Positions 31,870 through 41,836 of a stretch of DNA of 64,000 bases are shown here, piece after piece. The DNA is from Doryteuthis pealeii. Its lineage: Eukaryota; Mollusca; Cephalopoda; Myopsida; Loliginidae. Under the pieces are notes generated by a model. That model ran no database searches. It was given only the letters and a program-made list of their open reading frames with translations, and was not told the DNA's origin. Within the stretch, counting starts at the first letter, position 1. Each line of letters opens with the position of its first letter. The position numbers and the translations under genes were made by a program. The stretch lies in NCBI GenBank assembly GCA_023376005.1, contig CM042179.1, positions 14,181,972 to 14,245,971 of the forward strand, given 5' to 3'.

Positions 31870-32365
31870 ATATTCTGAACATCTCTTGTTCGTTTATCTT
31901 ACATTTTAAATAATATCCATTATTTTGTCCACATCCAATCCATAGGTTCCGTTAATTCTTAATTATATGCTTACTTCCGTAGTCAGTATGTTTTAGTAAA
32001 TGTTAGGGTTTATATTTAGTTGTTGATTTTTCCGTTGGGATTGGTTTTTTTGCTCTCTTATTGTCTTGTTTGTGTTATTATCTCGACTCAGGTTCGGGCA
32101 GAAGAACTTCGTGAAGGGTCCTACGGCTCTATTAATCGAATAAAGCACTATTACACTAGGAAATGATTGTATCTGAACCGCCCACTCTGAGTAATAGTCA
32201 CCTCACCTACCATCATATATCTTTCACCACTCTCAATAACAACAATGTCTGCGAGAGTCCAAGCTGTGAAACTCATGGCTCGCCTGAGTGGTTACCACCT
32301 TGTTCAACAACGCGACAATCTTGTAGGGCCCCATTTGCCAAATGATGATGCTTTACTTATATTGT
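31870..32365. other. Unassigned sequence
   Basis: A GC-richer segment at 32240-32340 (GAGTCCAAGCTGTGAAACTC ... GGGCCCCATTTGCC) stands out, but I find no partner or domain. Confidence 0.3.
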
Positions 32366-32369
32366 TGGT

Positions 32370-32381
32370 GGTATTATTATA

Positions 32382-32421
<40 letters not shown>

Positions 32422-32722
32422 GCTGTTGTTGTTTGTTGTTGAAGGTCAAATTGGAATCCTGCTGTAGTTTCGCTGTGGTCGGTTAGATGGCTCAATTCGT
32501 ACCGAGTATTAAAATTATTATTGTTGTTGTTGTTCGGTAATTAATTATTATTGTTAGTTTATTATATTAGTTGGATATTGTTGTGGTATTATTATTATAT
32601 TGTCGCGCTATTATTATTACTTATCATGTTGCTGTTTGTTGTTGGTATTAATTATATATGCTCTGTTGTTGATTTGTATTATATATTATTTTAGTATTAT
32701 TATAGTTGGTATTGGTTGTTTG

Positions 32723-32754
<32 letters not shown>

Positions 32755-32865
32755 TATTATTAGTTATCATTGTTGCTGTTGTTGTTGGGTATATCTTTAT
32801 TATTTGTTTTTGTTGTTGGTAATTATATTATTGTTAGTTATTTATTATAGTTGGTAATTGTTGTT

Positions 32866-32899
<34 letters not shown>

Positions 32900-33060
32900 C
32901 ATTGTGCTGTTGTTGTTGTATTATATTATTTTTGTTTGTTGGTATTATTATTATTGTTTAGTCAATTTAATTAAGTTCGCTTATTGTTGTGGTATTATTA
33001 TGATTACTATATTTAATTATATATTTTATTATTCTTCTTATTATTTTATTGAGTTTTCAC
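32370..33060. repeat. ATT/GTT triplet-rich low-complexity tract
   Basis: Blocks of TAT/ATT and GTT/GTG triplets alternate over nearly 700 bp. The phrase GTTGTTGTTGGTATTATT recurs in variants. The same vocabulary is found at 35715-36150. Long Leu/Ile/Val readings are artefacts of it. Confidence 0.9.
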
Positions 33061-33092
33061 AATCATGATGTAGCTGTTTTAGTGGTGCTGCT

Positions 33093-33209
33093 ATGGAGTC
33101 TGAAGAAGCTGAACAGAGACATGCGTCCTCAACCGAGTCCCTCCAGGACTCTTCTGAGATTCTCTGTGCAGATACCCTGCAAATGTGCAGTGACATAAGT
33201 GATTTCTGA
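33093..33209 (+). CDS. Possible terminal exon or micro-ORF (Ser/Glu-rich, 38 codons)
   Basis: ATG at 33093 reads MESEEAEQRHASSTESLQDS then SEILCADTLQMCSDISDF and a TGA stop. GC content and amino-acid mix are unlike the surrounding AT-rich DNA. CTGTTTTAG just upstream could be a splice acceptor, which would make this the last exon of a larger gene. No homologue is recognised. Chance cannot be excluded. Confidence 0.25.
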   Translation: MESEEAEQRHASSTESLQDSSEILCADTLQMCSDISDF

Positions 33210-33299
33210 ATGGTTTCAAAATCCTTAATCCATCTGTAATAATCCAAACTTTTACCTTAAACCCAAATATTTCTAATCCTTTATGAGTGGACTGTTCCA

Positions 33300-34900
33300 A
33301 AGATATGCCAACATAACTAACTCAAATTGGTAATAATTTATATATAATACTTTAAAATCCCAACTATTAAATAAATACTTTACTCCAATTAACAAACATA
33401 CAATTCATTACTCAACTATATATTAATACTACACAAATAGATAATTCTCATGAGATTTTACCAAAACAAGCGTAACAACACATAAAGAAAATAATTAACC
33501 AATTAGAACTCACAACTTTTAGCTCATTTTACCACTACTAAACAACAAACACAATAATTAATAATTTTACATACCACCCAAATCGAAATCAGCACACGCT
33601 GAATTGCATCATGGTTAATAATAAATAATCCACAATCAATTAGTTTTGAATAACAAAGTTAACTTTTTTATTCCGACAACAACAAAACTAACAATTCATT
33701 AGTTATAAATTTCAAAATTACAAACTAACTTAGAGTCATTGGTCTTACATTTGAATCAATTAATGGTAATAATACCCAACAAGCACTAAGGTAAATGATA
33801 CTCACCGTTATATTTATAAATTATTTATCAAAATATGTTAATTACATCAATCAACCAACAGAACCCAAATAAATTTCTGATGTCCAATTAATCTTCGTAT
33901 CATTCAACACAACAAACAACAAGCAATTGCAACAACTGTGATTTAAATTGACAATATATATAACACTAAATTTAATTTTGTTGATTGACTATTAATTAGG
34001 TTTTCTGCAAAAAAAAAATTGGGGAATAATGAATTAGTCTTTGTAGATGCCCTAGGGTACAATACTATTAGAAATAATAGCCAGTGATATAGGCTGATTG
34101 GAATTTGGAATCGCAAACATAGTGGCTAGTGCTTGTAATAAAAAAGGGGTGAAAGATACACACTATTTACTCGTAATACAATACCAAATCAGGCAACTAT
34201 AACTAATTCTCTCTGATGAAAATGCAAGACTTCCAGATATACTTAGAATTCAAGTTTGTATGACTAGCGGTGTGACATTCATGGCTAGAGCAGAAATTGA
34301 AATGGTACTAAAGTCGTATGAAATAGAATATCTTCAGGAGAACTAGAAAACTTCTTACTAAACGAGTATTGCTACTCTAACAGCAGAAATCTGATTCAAC
34401 AGCAGAAGGAATTATACCCTGGGCCTGTCAAGTATATGCCGATAATAAGTTAAATAACCAGCTGACCCTATCATTTCTTAAAACTGGACACTTACCGCAA
34501 AAGGTCTACATATTATACTGAATTATTTCGTTCTAGACCAATAGACCAAAGGACGAATGGGTAATTCTATATCCAATTTTCAGTGACCTTTGAATGTCGA
34601 CAAGTATTTGCTCTCCCACTCCCTAGAATAGAGTGAGCATAAGTGATTTGTTAGATTGTATGCAGAGCTTGATTCAATGAAAAGGTAAGGGTGATTCTGG
34701 TTTCTCTTGAAGAGGTCTGTGCACAACATCAGTTTACCCTGGTCTTTAACCATTGTCCAATTAGGCTGCTTTTTTCACGAAACCACATAGTATCCAGACC
34801 AAACCTTAGCGCATCAAATTTACATCAAAGGGTATAATGGATCCGAATTTGAAGAGACGCAATCCAATTAATATATTGTTTTTCTTTCCCATTATGTCCG
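33300..34900. other. Unassigned AT-rich region
   Basis: No microsatellites, SINEs or convincing coding sequence over 1.6 kb. Composition is moderately A-rich on the plus strand from 33300 to 34000. Confidence 0.35.
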
Positions 34901-34919
34901 GACAATCATATTTCTAGTC

Positions 34920-35070
34920 TTGTCGTATGGTCTGATTTGGATCCAAACTCCTAGGCCGTATTCTTTGTACTATTGTTTGGATCGCCATAAGAATTTGTCT
35001 TTGGCTCTTCCTTGTGTTAATTCTTCAAGTGATTGTTTGGATAGGTGCTACGCATTCCTACATTATTAGG
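34920..35070 (-). pseudogene. Possible transposon coding fragment
   Basis: The minus strand reads HLSKQSLEELTQGRAKDKFL, WRSKQ, a stop, then YKEYGLGVWIQIRPYDKT. The composition is protein-like and broken by one stop. It lies about 290 bp downstream of the LINE RT fragment on the same strand. I do not recognise the domain. Confidence 0.3.
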
Positions 35071-35348
35071 TTAAATGGCAACAATGAACCTCTCCCCCCC
35101 ATTCCATTTTCCATAATCAAGGCGAGAAAAAAACAATACCAAGACCCAATCGGGTAACCGCCTATCATCTCTTTTGAGAAGTGACGAAAAAACGAAGATG
35201 CCTTGGTGCAAGAATAAGGTCAAATTAAATATTTCATCCAATCGTCCTTTTGGTCTAAGTCTACGTCTTTAGTTCTTCTATCATTGTCCAGAACTTTAAG
35301 AGAGATAAAGTTGCAACCAATGGGAGTAACAACTGCTACAGTATCTTA

Positions 35349-35681
35349 TTATATGGGGACGGCGCCAAGGGTATTAATTCCTTTGATCAGATTTCTGCTG
35401 TTAAGTTTCGTTTCTAGAAGTTTTCTAGTTCTCCTGAGATATTCTTTTTTAACTTTTCCTTTCATTTCTGCTTGCATGATATTGTCCGCTTCTAAAATTC
35501 CTAAGTATTTGTAGCTTTCATTTTCATCAAGAGATTTTATAGTTTCCTGATTTGGTAGTTGTATTCCATTTAATAGTTTTCTTTCACCCCTTTTTATTAC
35601 AAGCATAGCACATTTTTCGATTCCAAATTCCATCCCTATATCCTGGCTATATATTCTAATAGTTTGTACTAGGCTCTCCAA
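35349..35681 (-). pseudogene. Non-LTR reverse transcriptase fragment
   Basis: The minus-strand reading of 110 codons begins with a LVQTIRIYSQDIGMEFGIEK block, then CAMLVIKRGERKLLNGIQLP, SYKYLGILEADNIMQAEMK and YLRRTRKLLETKLNSRNLIK. GMEFGIEKC and the YKYLGI motif mark the RT palm/thumb region of a LINE family that I recall from cnidarians and molluscs. The frame breaks near INTLGAVPI. Upstream RT motifs, including the catalytic DD box, are missing because ATT repeats (35715 onward) replace them, so it is dead. Confidence 0.8.
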
Positions 35682-35714
35682 TTCTTTTTCATTTTTTGCA
35701 AAAATTTTAATGTC

Positions 35715-35828
35715 ATATTATTATTATTATTATTATCATTGTTGCTGTTGTTGTTGGTATTATTATTATTGTTTTTGTTGTTGGTATTATTATTATTGTT
35801 AGTATTATTATAGTTGGTATTGTTGTTG

Positions 35829-35869
<41 letters not shown>

Positions 35870-35888
35870 GTTGTTGTTGTTGTTGTCG

Positions 35889-35923
<35 letters not shown>

Positions 35924-36086
35924 GTTGCTGTTGTTTTTGGTATTATTATTATTATTGTTGTTGTTGTTGTTGCTGTTGTTTTTGGTATTATTTTTTATTG
36001 TTGTTGTTGTTGGTATTATTATTATTGTTAGTATTATTATAGTTGGTATGTTGTTGGTATTATCAAAGTTAGTATTATTATAGTTG

Positions 36087-36134
<48 letters not shown>

Positions 36135-36150
36135 TTATTATTAATGGTAG
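35715..36150. repeat. ATT/GTT triplet-rich tract
   Basis: Same pattern as 32370-33060. (ATT)n runs of up to about 40 bases alternate with GTTGTTGTT blocks. It sits exactly where the LINE coding region should continue. Confidence 0.93.
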
Positions 36151-36224
36151 TGGTGGTGACATTTGCTTCTTACGAACCCATTTATTTCAAAGGAAAAATA
36201 TATAAAGTCAAGAGGATATCAGCA

Positions 36225-36475
36225 TTGTTAACCATTAATGTTTGGTCGATTGAGCATCTACCAAGGAATAACAAGGTTCCAAATTTGATACCGGCCCTCG
36301 TAAAACCAGCGCATGAGTTTCACAGCTTGGATCTGTGCAGTAAAGTGGGGAGTTGATGGTAGGTGAGGTGATATCTCAGACGCAGAAACAATCTTCCTGT
36401 AATAGTGCTATCGAAAAGCGGAGAGACTCCCACACTGTCCGAATGATACCGACTATAGGCAACTCCGTAAACTTT
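36225..36475 (+). mobile_element. SINE-2 copy with (TAC)n tail
   Basis: The head is diverged (TGGTCGATTGAGCATCTACC). The body is clear: GGATCTGTGCAGTAAAGTGG, GTTGATGGTAGGTGAGG, CAGAAACAATCTTCC, GATACCGACTATAGGC and ACTCCGTAAACTTTAC. It ends in a short TAC triplet repeat. Confidence 0.8.
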
Positions 36476-36540
36476 ACTACTACTACTACTATAGATAAAT
36501 ATAATTAAAATCATTGTTGGCAATATTTTTTTTATTGTTC

Positions 36541-36655
36541 ATGCACTTTGGGTTATTTAATCTTGGTATGGCAACTGATGCCGGAGAATGAAAACCAAAT
36601 TTAAATCTGTTAAGTTCCACTAATAAATTGACCTTGGATGTCGTAAAATCAACTG
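36541..36655 (+). mobile_element. SINE-1 3' fragment
   Basis: GGTTATTTAATCTTGGTATG, AAATCTGTTAAG and AAATTGACCTTGGATG match the 3' half of SINE-1. The insertion GCCGGAGAATGAAAACCA is shared with the fragment at 31655, so the two may form a subfamily. Confidence 0.55.
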
Positions 36656-36659
36656 TATA

Positions 36660-37140
36660 AAATCTGATTTTTAAATAGATTTTCAATTTGCACAAATAAT
36701 AAAAATCTATTCATTTTTCTTCAATCTACTTTGAGTTGCCTAGCTAAATAATTTTAAGTAAAATATATCTTGATATTTAAAGTTTGTTGTAAAAAAAATG
36801 TTTATCCTTTGTATATAACGACTCGATGTAAGTTTTAATTTTCCAAATGTTCACGCAAAAGAAAGCAATCATTTTAAAAGACTTTTTAAGGACAAAGATG
36901 ATTGCTTTACTTTATTCTAATATATCTTAACTAATGGTCGAGTTAAGGTTCAGATTCTTTTGGTATTTCTAGTGGCTGATTCAAGGGGAGATAATTACGT
37001 AACAATATACTTAAGTAAATATTGAAATTTATTTTTCTAAATTTTATCATCCAGTTCCATGTTCGTATGGGGGGGTTGATAATTATATACATGTCTAACG
37101 ATGGATTTATAAATATATGCGTGTGTTTGTGAATATATAT
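36660..37140. other. Unassigned AT-rich sequence
   Basis: No gene seen. A 7-G tract occurs at about 37069. Confidence 0.3.
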
Positions 37141-37146
37141 ATATAG

Positions 37147-37286
37147 TAAGTAAGTAAAGTCGACGGGGCGGCCTAAAGTCGGTATCAGCCAGACAGCGAG
37201 GGGGTCTATCCCCTTTTCAATAACGCTAGACCAAGGAGATTGTTTTAGCATCTGAGGTGGAGCGCCACACCTACCATCAGCTCCTT

Positions 37287-37288
<2 letters not shown>
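37147..37288 (-). mobile_element. SINE-2 3' half
   Basis: The minus strand has GAGCTGATGGTAGGTGTGGC, AAAACAATCTCCTTGGTCTA, GGGGATAGACCCC, CTGGCTGATACCGACTTTAG and GGCCGCCCCGTCGACTTTAC. The tRNA-like head is missing and the broken end abuts (TA)n at 37297. Confidence 0.85.

Positions 37289-37296
<8 letters not shown>

Positions 37297-37334
<38 letters not shown>
37297..37334. repeat. (TA)n microsatellite
   Basis: About 38 bases of TA. Confidence 0.95.
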
Positions 37335-37339
<5 letters not shown>

Positions 37340-37423
37340 TTTGCGTACTTTCATACTGTTGAGCAGTAAGTCTACAAAAATGTAGGATATATCAGTGTAT
37401 AAACAAAACGAAAAATCTGGGAA

Positions 37424-37736
37424 ACCAGCTAGTGTAACGGTTAGAATCTCCGCTTGTCAGCCTGGCTGTTAGGGTTCGAATCACACACAAAGCGGCTTCC
37501 AGTCTATAACTCTGCTGATGGGGCATGATAGGCCGAAATATACATACAGAGATTGACTTTTTCTCGATTTGTTTACGCTTTACATTTGAACAGATATATT
37601 CGCCTAATTCATTAATTATCAACTAATTAATTTTCAAATTAGGTATGACTTTAATTAAGCACATATTCTCCCAAAAATTGTCGGCGATAGTCATATCAAA
37701 CAAACTGTTTGCGTACTCTCAAATATACATAAATAC

Positions 37737-37795
<59 letters not shown>
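37424..37795 (+). mobile_element. SINE-3B reference copy: tRNA head, hammerhead, 3' module, TA tail
   Basis: Plus-strand order: AGCTAGTGTAACGGTTAGAA (A box), GGGTTCGAATCACAC (B box), hammerhead-like block (37510-37551), CTCGATTTGTTTACGC and TTTACATTTGAACAG. Next are CGCCTAATTCATTAATTATC, TTAATTAAGCACATATTC, CGGCGATAG and AAACAAACTGTTTGCGTAC. (CATA)n and a (TA)n array at 37747-37795 finish it. The second copy is 29735-30012; the 3' module alone forms the fold-back at 10640-10845. Confidence 0.8.
37510..37551 (+). ncRNA. Hammerhead-like ribozyme with A9-to-G change
   Basis: CTCTG pairs with CAGAG (perfect 5-bp stem I). The core is CTGATGG in place of CTGATGA. Stem II GGC/GCC encloses ATGATAG. 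GAA is followed by an 8-nt near-palindrome ATATACAT and A (site triplet ATA). Spacing matches the SINE-3 ribozymes exactly. A9 is part of the tandem G-A core and is normally invariant, so this version is expected to be weak or dead. Both SINE-3B copies carry the change. Confidence 0.6.
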
Positions 37796-37797
<2 letters not shown>

Positions 37798-37799
37798 AT

Positions 37800-38115
37800 G
37801 CATTTGTATGTAATGGTATATGCAAGTATTCACGCCTCGTTATGTGTGCGAAAATATACATGCACATATAAAAACATGCATTTAGCATAATACCATGAAA
37901 CAGAGATATTCAGTGAGAATAGCATTTACTAGTTATGGTCTGGTAAATATCCCATCACAGAAAGCACTAATGCTTAAAAAATTGTTGCTAATAAAATGCA
38001 TATAGATTTGGTCATATAGATAAAATCAAGAGGATCTTTACAAATTCCACTTGATTTTTTAGATTTTTCTTTTATTCTCATTCTTATTGCTTAATGATAT
38101 GATCCGCATCGTAAC
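37800..38115. other. Unassigned sequence
   Basis: No element or gene recognised. Confidence 0.3.
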
Positions 38116-38117
38116 AT

Positions 38118-38352
38118 ATAGACGTGGTGGTCCGGGTTCAAATCCTGGTTGTTTGCATTTCCTATAAAGCTAATACCATAGGGAAAGGTATGCATCCAAC
38201 TATCCTCACTCAAGCGATAAGTAAATAGAGCAGACAAAGCTTGTTATGGCAACTGGTCTAGGATAAAGACAACTCTGAATTCAAATCTGTTAAGCTTCGC
38301 ATAGAAATTAACCATTTGTTGCATCCTGCTCGAGGAGGGTAGGAAAATACAT
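38118..38352 (+). mobile_element. SINE-1 copy, 5' end shortened
   Basis: Begins in GACGTGGTGGTCCGGGTTCA, so the A-to-B box spacing is shortened. It continues AAATCCTGG, AATACCATAGGGAAAGGTAT, AAGTAAATAG and AGCTTGTTATGGCAACTGG. It ends GCATCCTGCTCGAGGAGGGT. Confidence 0.8.
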
Positions 38353-38600
38353 ACTTCCATTTCTGTTGTTTTATAATTTGTATGTTACTTCGTGAATTAG
38401 TTTGCTCTATGATCCATATTCATCTCTTAATCACTAACAGTTATTTTTAGTATTTCCATTGATCTCTTTGTGACTCTGGGTTTATTTTCTAGTTTTTGGT
38501 TAATTTCTATGTATAGCATTATAGCTGCTTATGACAATATAGATGATAAGGAAGTCATAAACAAAGACTGTAATGACACTAATCATAATTGTATTAATGG

Positions 38601-38603
<3 letters not shown>

Positions 38604-38668
<65 letters not shown>

Positions 38669-38669
38669 G
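38604..38669. repeat. (AAT)n microsatellite
   Basis: About 22 uninterrupted AAT triplets. Confidence 0.97.
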
Positions 38670-38829
38670 ATTATGACTGAGTAAAGCCTGTTGGCCCTCG
38701 GGACAAGTTCCCTTGATTTGTATTCATATCTTATTAAAAATTAAATACCCTTGATTTAATGTACACTCAATAGTAATGGACAAAAACTAGCATTATTGTT
38801 ATCAGGTATTTTACCTCTTTTACTGCATA

Positions 38830-38833
<4 letters not shown>

Positions 38834-38915
<82 letters not shown>
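38834..38915. repeat. (CT)n microsatellite
   Basis: About 80 bases of CT with one slip near 38861. Confidence 0.97.
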
Positions 38916-38917
<2 letters not shown>

Positions 38918-38929
38918 ATTTATATTTGT

Positions 38930-39225
38930 CCGCTGATATTTTCACCTACCTCTATTCTTAGGTATACTTTTTATTTCTTCTATTTCCTATGTTTTCTTTT
39001 TCTTTCTTGTTGCTGTTATTATTTCCTTTTTATTCTCTGTTCTGTCTTATATTTTCCTCTTCTTTTGTCTGTTTCTTTCTTTTCTATTTATTTTCATCTC
39101 TTTCCTTTTCATTTTCTTTCTTCCCGCTTTTTGTTGTCTCAATTTATCTGTTATCATCTCGCTTATTCAAAGTTGCACACGGTCTTATTTTCATCTTATT
39201 TTATTGTGAAAAATTTCATACTCTG
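38930..39225. other. T-rich polypyrimidine-biased sequence
   Basis: Plus strand dominated by T and C (TTTTCTTT, TCTTTC). The 84-codon Phe/Leu/Ser reading here follows from composition. Confidence 0.4.
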
Positions 39226-39229
39226 CAGC

Positions 39230-39505
39230 TAACAGGTAAATAGTAGGTCAGACTGGGCTCTGTAACCTTGGTATAGCAACTGGTCTAGAAGTTAAATCTC
39301 TTAATTTAAATCAAAGTGGCTTACTTTTCGTTAGTCAAAATTACTTTGAAAGCTCCTCCTACGAGGGGTAGGAGGAGGTCTCAAAGTAATTTTGATTATG
39401 GATGGAGAATAGTTGGGTTCATACCTTTCCCAAGGGTATTAGCGCTATGAGAAATGTCAACAGCCACATCCAGGATTTGAACTCATTCGCCGAGTTTATA
39501 ACGAA
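39230..39505. mobile_element. Two SINE-1 halves in opposite orientation joined by a hairpin
   Basis: 39230-39330 is a plus-strand middle/3' part (GGTAAATAGTAGGTCAGACT, TGTAACCTTGGTATAGCAAC). 39395-39505 is a minus-strand 5' part (CCCAAGGGTATTAGCGCTAT, CATCCAGGATTTGAACTCA). Between them a palindrome pairs CAAAATTACTTTGA with TCAAAGTAATTTTG, and CTCCTCCTAC with GTAGGAGGAG. Confidence 0.75.
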
Positions 39506-39509
39506 TTTC

Positions 39510-39820
39510 CTCCGCTCTGCATTTCTCGATTTCTGCCTGTGATTCTTATCCACTTTGTTGTTTGTTGTTTTTATTGTTTGTTTGGGTTTTTTTTTTTTTG
39601 GGGGGGGTGGGGGTTCTGTCTGCCACATTTCTTATAGCAGATATTTACTAGACGATCCTTGAACCCACTGGGTTCTCATTTTAAAAGCGGTTGATGATGT
39701 TATAAATACTTTGTTTTAGAAAGGATTTGAGAATTCTGATTAGCATTTCACTTTTATATCCGTTCTATCCGAAACTTGAATGTTTAGAACAGATTCCAAT
39801 AATTATCAATCTGCTGTAAA
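39510..39820. other. Unassigned sequence with poly-T/poly-G tract
   Basis: A T12 then G9 tract lies at about 39588-39610. No gene seen. Confidence 0.35.
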
Positions 39821-39822
39821 AT

Positions 39823-39992
39823 GGACTATGAATCTCTTTCTCCTTGGAACCTCAAAGTTCCAGGTTCGATACTGACACTGACAGCGCATTAGAAGCACAT
39901 CTTGGATCTGTGAAGTAACGATGTGAGGTGATGGTAGGTGTGGTGCTCCATCTCAAACGCAGAAACAATCTTCCTGGTCTGGTGCTGTTTGG
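39823..39992 (+). mobile_element. SINE-2 copy, head diverged and 3' truncated
   Basis: CAGGTTCGATACTGACACTG (B box region), GGATCTGTGAAGTAACGATG, GGTGATGGTAGGTGTGGTGC, CAGAAACAATCTTCCTGGTC; stops after TCTGGTGCTG. Confidence 0.75.
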
Positions 39993-40151
39993 CATAAATA
40001 ATGTGCACCTCTTGAAAAAAAAACAGTTTATACTATTAAAATTGACAAAAAAAATACTGCAGTAGCTGCTTAATTTAAATATACCAAAGTCAGAATTATC
40101 TTAATGATCCGTTAGGAGAAACCTAGGTAGATATTCTATGACTCATTAGGC

Positions 40152-40208
<57 letters not shown>
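40152..40208. repeat. (TA)n microsatellite
   Basis: About 56 bases of TA. Confidence 0.96.
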
Positions 40209-40210
<2 letters not shown>

Positions 40211-40269
40211 TTAAATTATTATTATTGTTGGAGAATTGATTATAGAGGGCTCAATTACTTATGTAAGAG

Positions 40270-40403
40270 CTTTATTTATTTATTATTTATCATTAATAAT
40301 ACAATTGAAAAGTCGGTCCTACCATTGGTTTCTGAATAACACCGAAAAAGTGTTATTCAGAAACCAATAGTAGGACCGACTTTTCAATTGTATTATTAAT
40401 TAT

Positions 40404-40410
<7 letters not shown>
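40270..40410. mobile_element. Near-perfect hairpin element
   Basis: Arms of about 60 bp (ATTAATAATACAATTGAAAA, GTCGGTCCTACCATTGGTTT, CTGAATAACAC and their inverse) around a centre of about 8 bases. One or two mismatches only. Flanked by (TA)n arrays on both sides (ending 40208, starting 40408). Confidence 0.85.

Positions 40411-40455
<45 letters not shown>
40408..40455. repeat. (TA)n microsatellite
   Basis: About 47 bases of TA. Confidence 0.96.
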
Positions 40456-40457
<2 letters not shown>

Positions 40458-40514
40458 ATTTTAGGTGGTCTCCGTATGCTTCTCTCGGTATATATATTTT
40501 TAAATGTTTTTTTT

Positions 40515-41009
40515 TAAATTAGGCGTTATCGTGAAGCATTAAAAATAAATAAATGAATGAACTCGATATTATGGAGTATTGGATTCACTTACTTTTTAAT
40601 TATTTTTTACATAAATTTTCAGGTTCGTTAGATACCCTTTGTCAAATGTTACTGTTCAACGGTTTCTTTGTCTCTGTTATTATCGACGTTTGTAAAATAT
40701 TTGTAATAACGGAGAATTCCGATATCTGCGTTTAATCCCATCACGTGCGTTTGTAATTTTAGAATCCATTTAGATTCTGATTGTTTTCTAGATTGCTTGT
40801 TGGAAATGCGTGTTCTAATAAGATGCATTTGAGCTGTGTAAGGTTGTGTGATAAGGTGTTAAAATTGAACAGTAACATTTGACAAAGGGTATCTAACGAA
40901 CCTGAAAATTTATGTAAAAAATAATTAAAAAGTAAGTGAATCCAATACTCCATAATATCGAGTTCATTCATTTATTTATTTTTAATGCTTCACGATAACG
41001 CCTAATTTT
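40515..41009. mobile_element. Perfect 145-bp inverted repeat with 205-bp spacer
   Basis: 40515-40659 and 40865-41009 are exact inverted copies as far as I can read. As a result the same peptide (MNELDIMEYWIHLLFNYFLH...) is readable from both strands. The outer flanks are also partly inverted: TATATATTTTT on the left and AAAAATATATT on the right, leading into (TA)n. Perfect identity suggests recent formation or gene conversion. Confidence 0.9.
40660..40862 (-). pseudogene. Possible GIY-YIG/Penelope-like coding fragment in the spacer
   Basis: The minus strand reads HLIRTRISNKQSRKQSESKW then ILKLQTHVMGLNADIGILRY. The order basic/Ser region, E-S-K-W-I-x-K-L-x-T, then G-L-N resembles the end of the GIY-YIG endonuclease domain in Penelope-like elements (RExxWIxxLxTxxPxGLN). 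The fragment is short and has no visible GIY or YIG motif, so the call is tentative. Confidence 0.4.
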
Positions 41010-41019
41010 AAAAAAAAAA

Positions 41020-41026
<7 letters not shown>

Positions 41027-41080
<54 letters not shown>
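41027..41080. repeat. (TA)n microsatellite
   Basis: About 54 bases of TA beside the right arm of the inverted repeat. Confidence 0.96.
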
Positions 41081-41084
<4 letters not shown>

Positions 41085-41585
41085 AAGCAACTGGATATGG
41101 AAAAATGTTGGTAGGAATTTTTATTTTGCTATGCGAGCGTTAAAGTCCCCATCCTTTTGATTCGTATAAAAACTATAAATCTCACAATCTCCAGTTCTCT
41201 CTGCTACCAATTTAGCTATGCAAGTAAAAGCACAGAATTTACATCAGTTGACTAGGACAAAAGTGTTTCTTTCTTAATTCATGAATGGAAATGGAATAAA
41301 TTAACGACTAATCCAAATGAGAATTGAATGGAAGAATTCATGTTCGATTTAATTCCTTTGTGTTCTTTGTCATTTGTTTTATTAATAGGGACGGATAAAA
41401 CAGTTCAAAATGTACCCGACACGTTTTGCATTTAATATGTAATGTTAATGGCACTTTCAGTAAGTGTATCGCTGTTTTATATGTACATTTATTAGATAGC
41501 ACCCATTTTCTGGTCTCCTACCATGTCAGATGAATATAAAGTCCGATTATTGTGGGTAGCCACGCACAAACCGAAGCTTATGCAG
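41085..41585. other. Unassigned sequence
   Basis: No gene or repeat recognised. Confidence 0.3.
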
Positions 41586-41587
41586 TG

Positions 41588-41770
41588 GCCAGTGAAAAAA
41601 TTGTGGGTATCCCCCTCGGAATTCCACTTTTGGAGTGCCGGACAATAAACTCAGCCCTGCCCATTTTAGACGAGGACCAGGTGTTGCCTGGGGGATGGTC
41701 CCCTGGGATTCACGCTAATAGTATATATCTTACCTGTCCAGAGACGGAAGCCCTTGGACACAGGGTCCTG
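41588..41770 (+). repeat. Dispersed repeat, copy 2 (partner at 2738-2875)
   Basis: Contains the blocks listed for copy 1. One plus-strand frame reads LGIPLLECRTINSALPILDE then DQVLPGGWSPGIHANS without stops, which may hint at old coding sequence. I do not recognise a domain. Confidence 0.55.
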
Positions 41771-41836
41771 AAAAACAGGGTACTTACATATATATGCAGA
41801 TTTCGTTTCTTTTATTTTTCATTTTTTCAACCCCAA

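Noticed and set aside
35814..36356. Poly-Leu and poly-Asn readings that look like membrane or Q/N-rich proteins (also 32600, 38470 and 44861)
   Set aside because: They come from ATT/GTT or AAT triplet repeats. The membrane-like Leu runs have no start context, no neighbouring exons and no conserved residues.
40553..40971. Two genes encoding the same peptide (MNELDIMEYWIHLLFNYFLH...) on opposite strands
   Set aside because: They are the same bases of a perfect inverted repeat. Neither has further coding support; the peptide is AT-rich and ends at the spacer.
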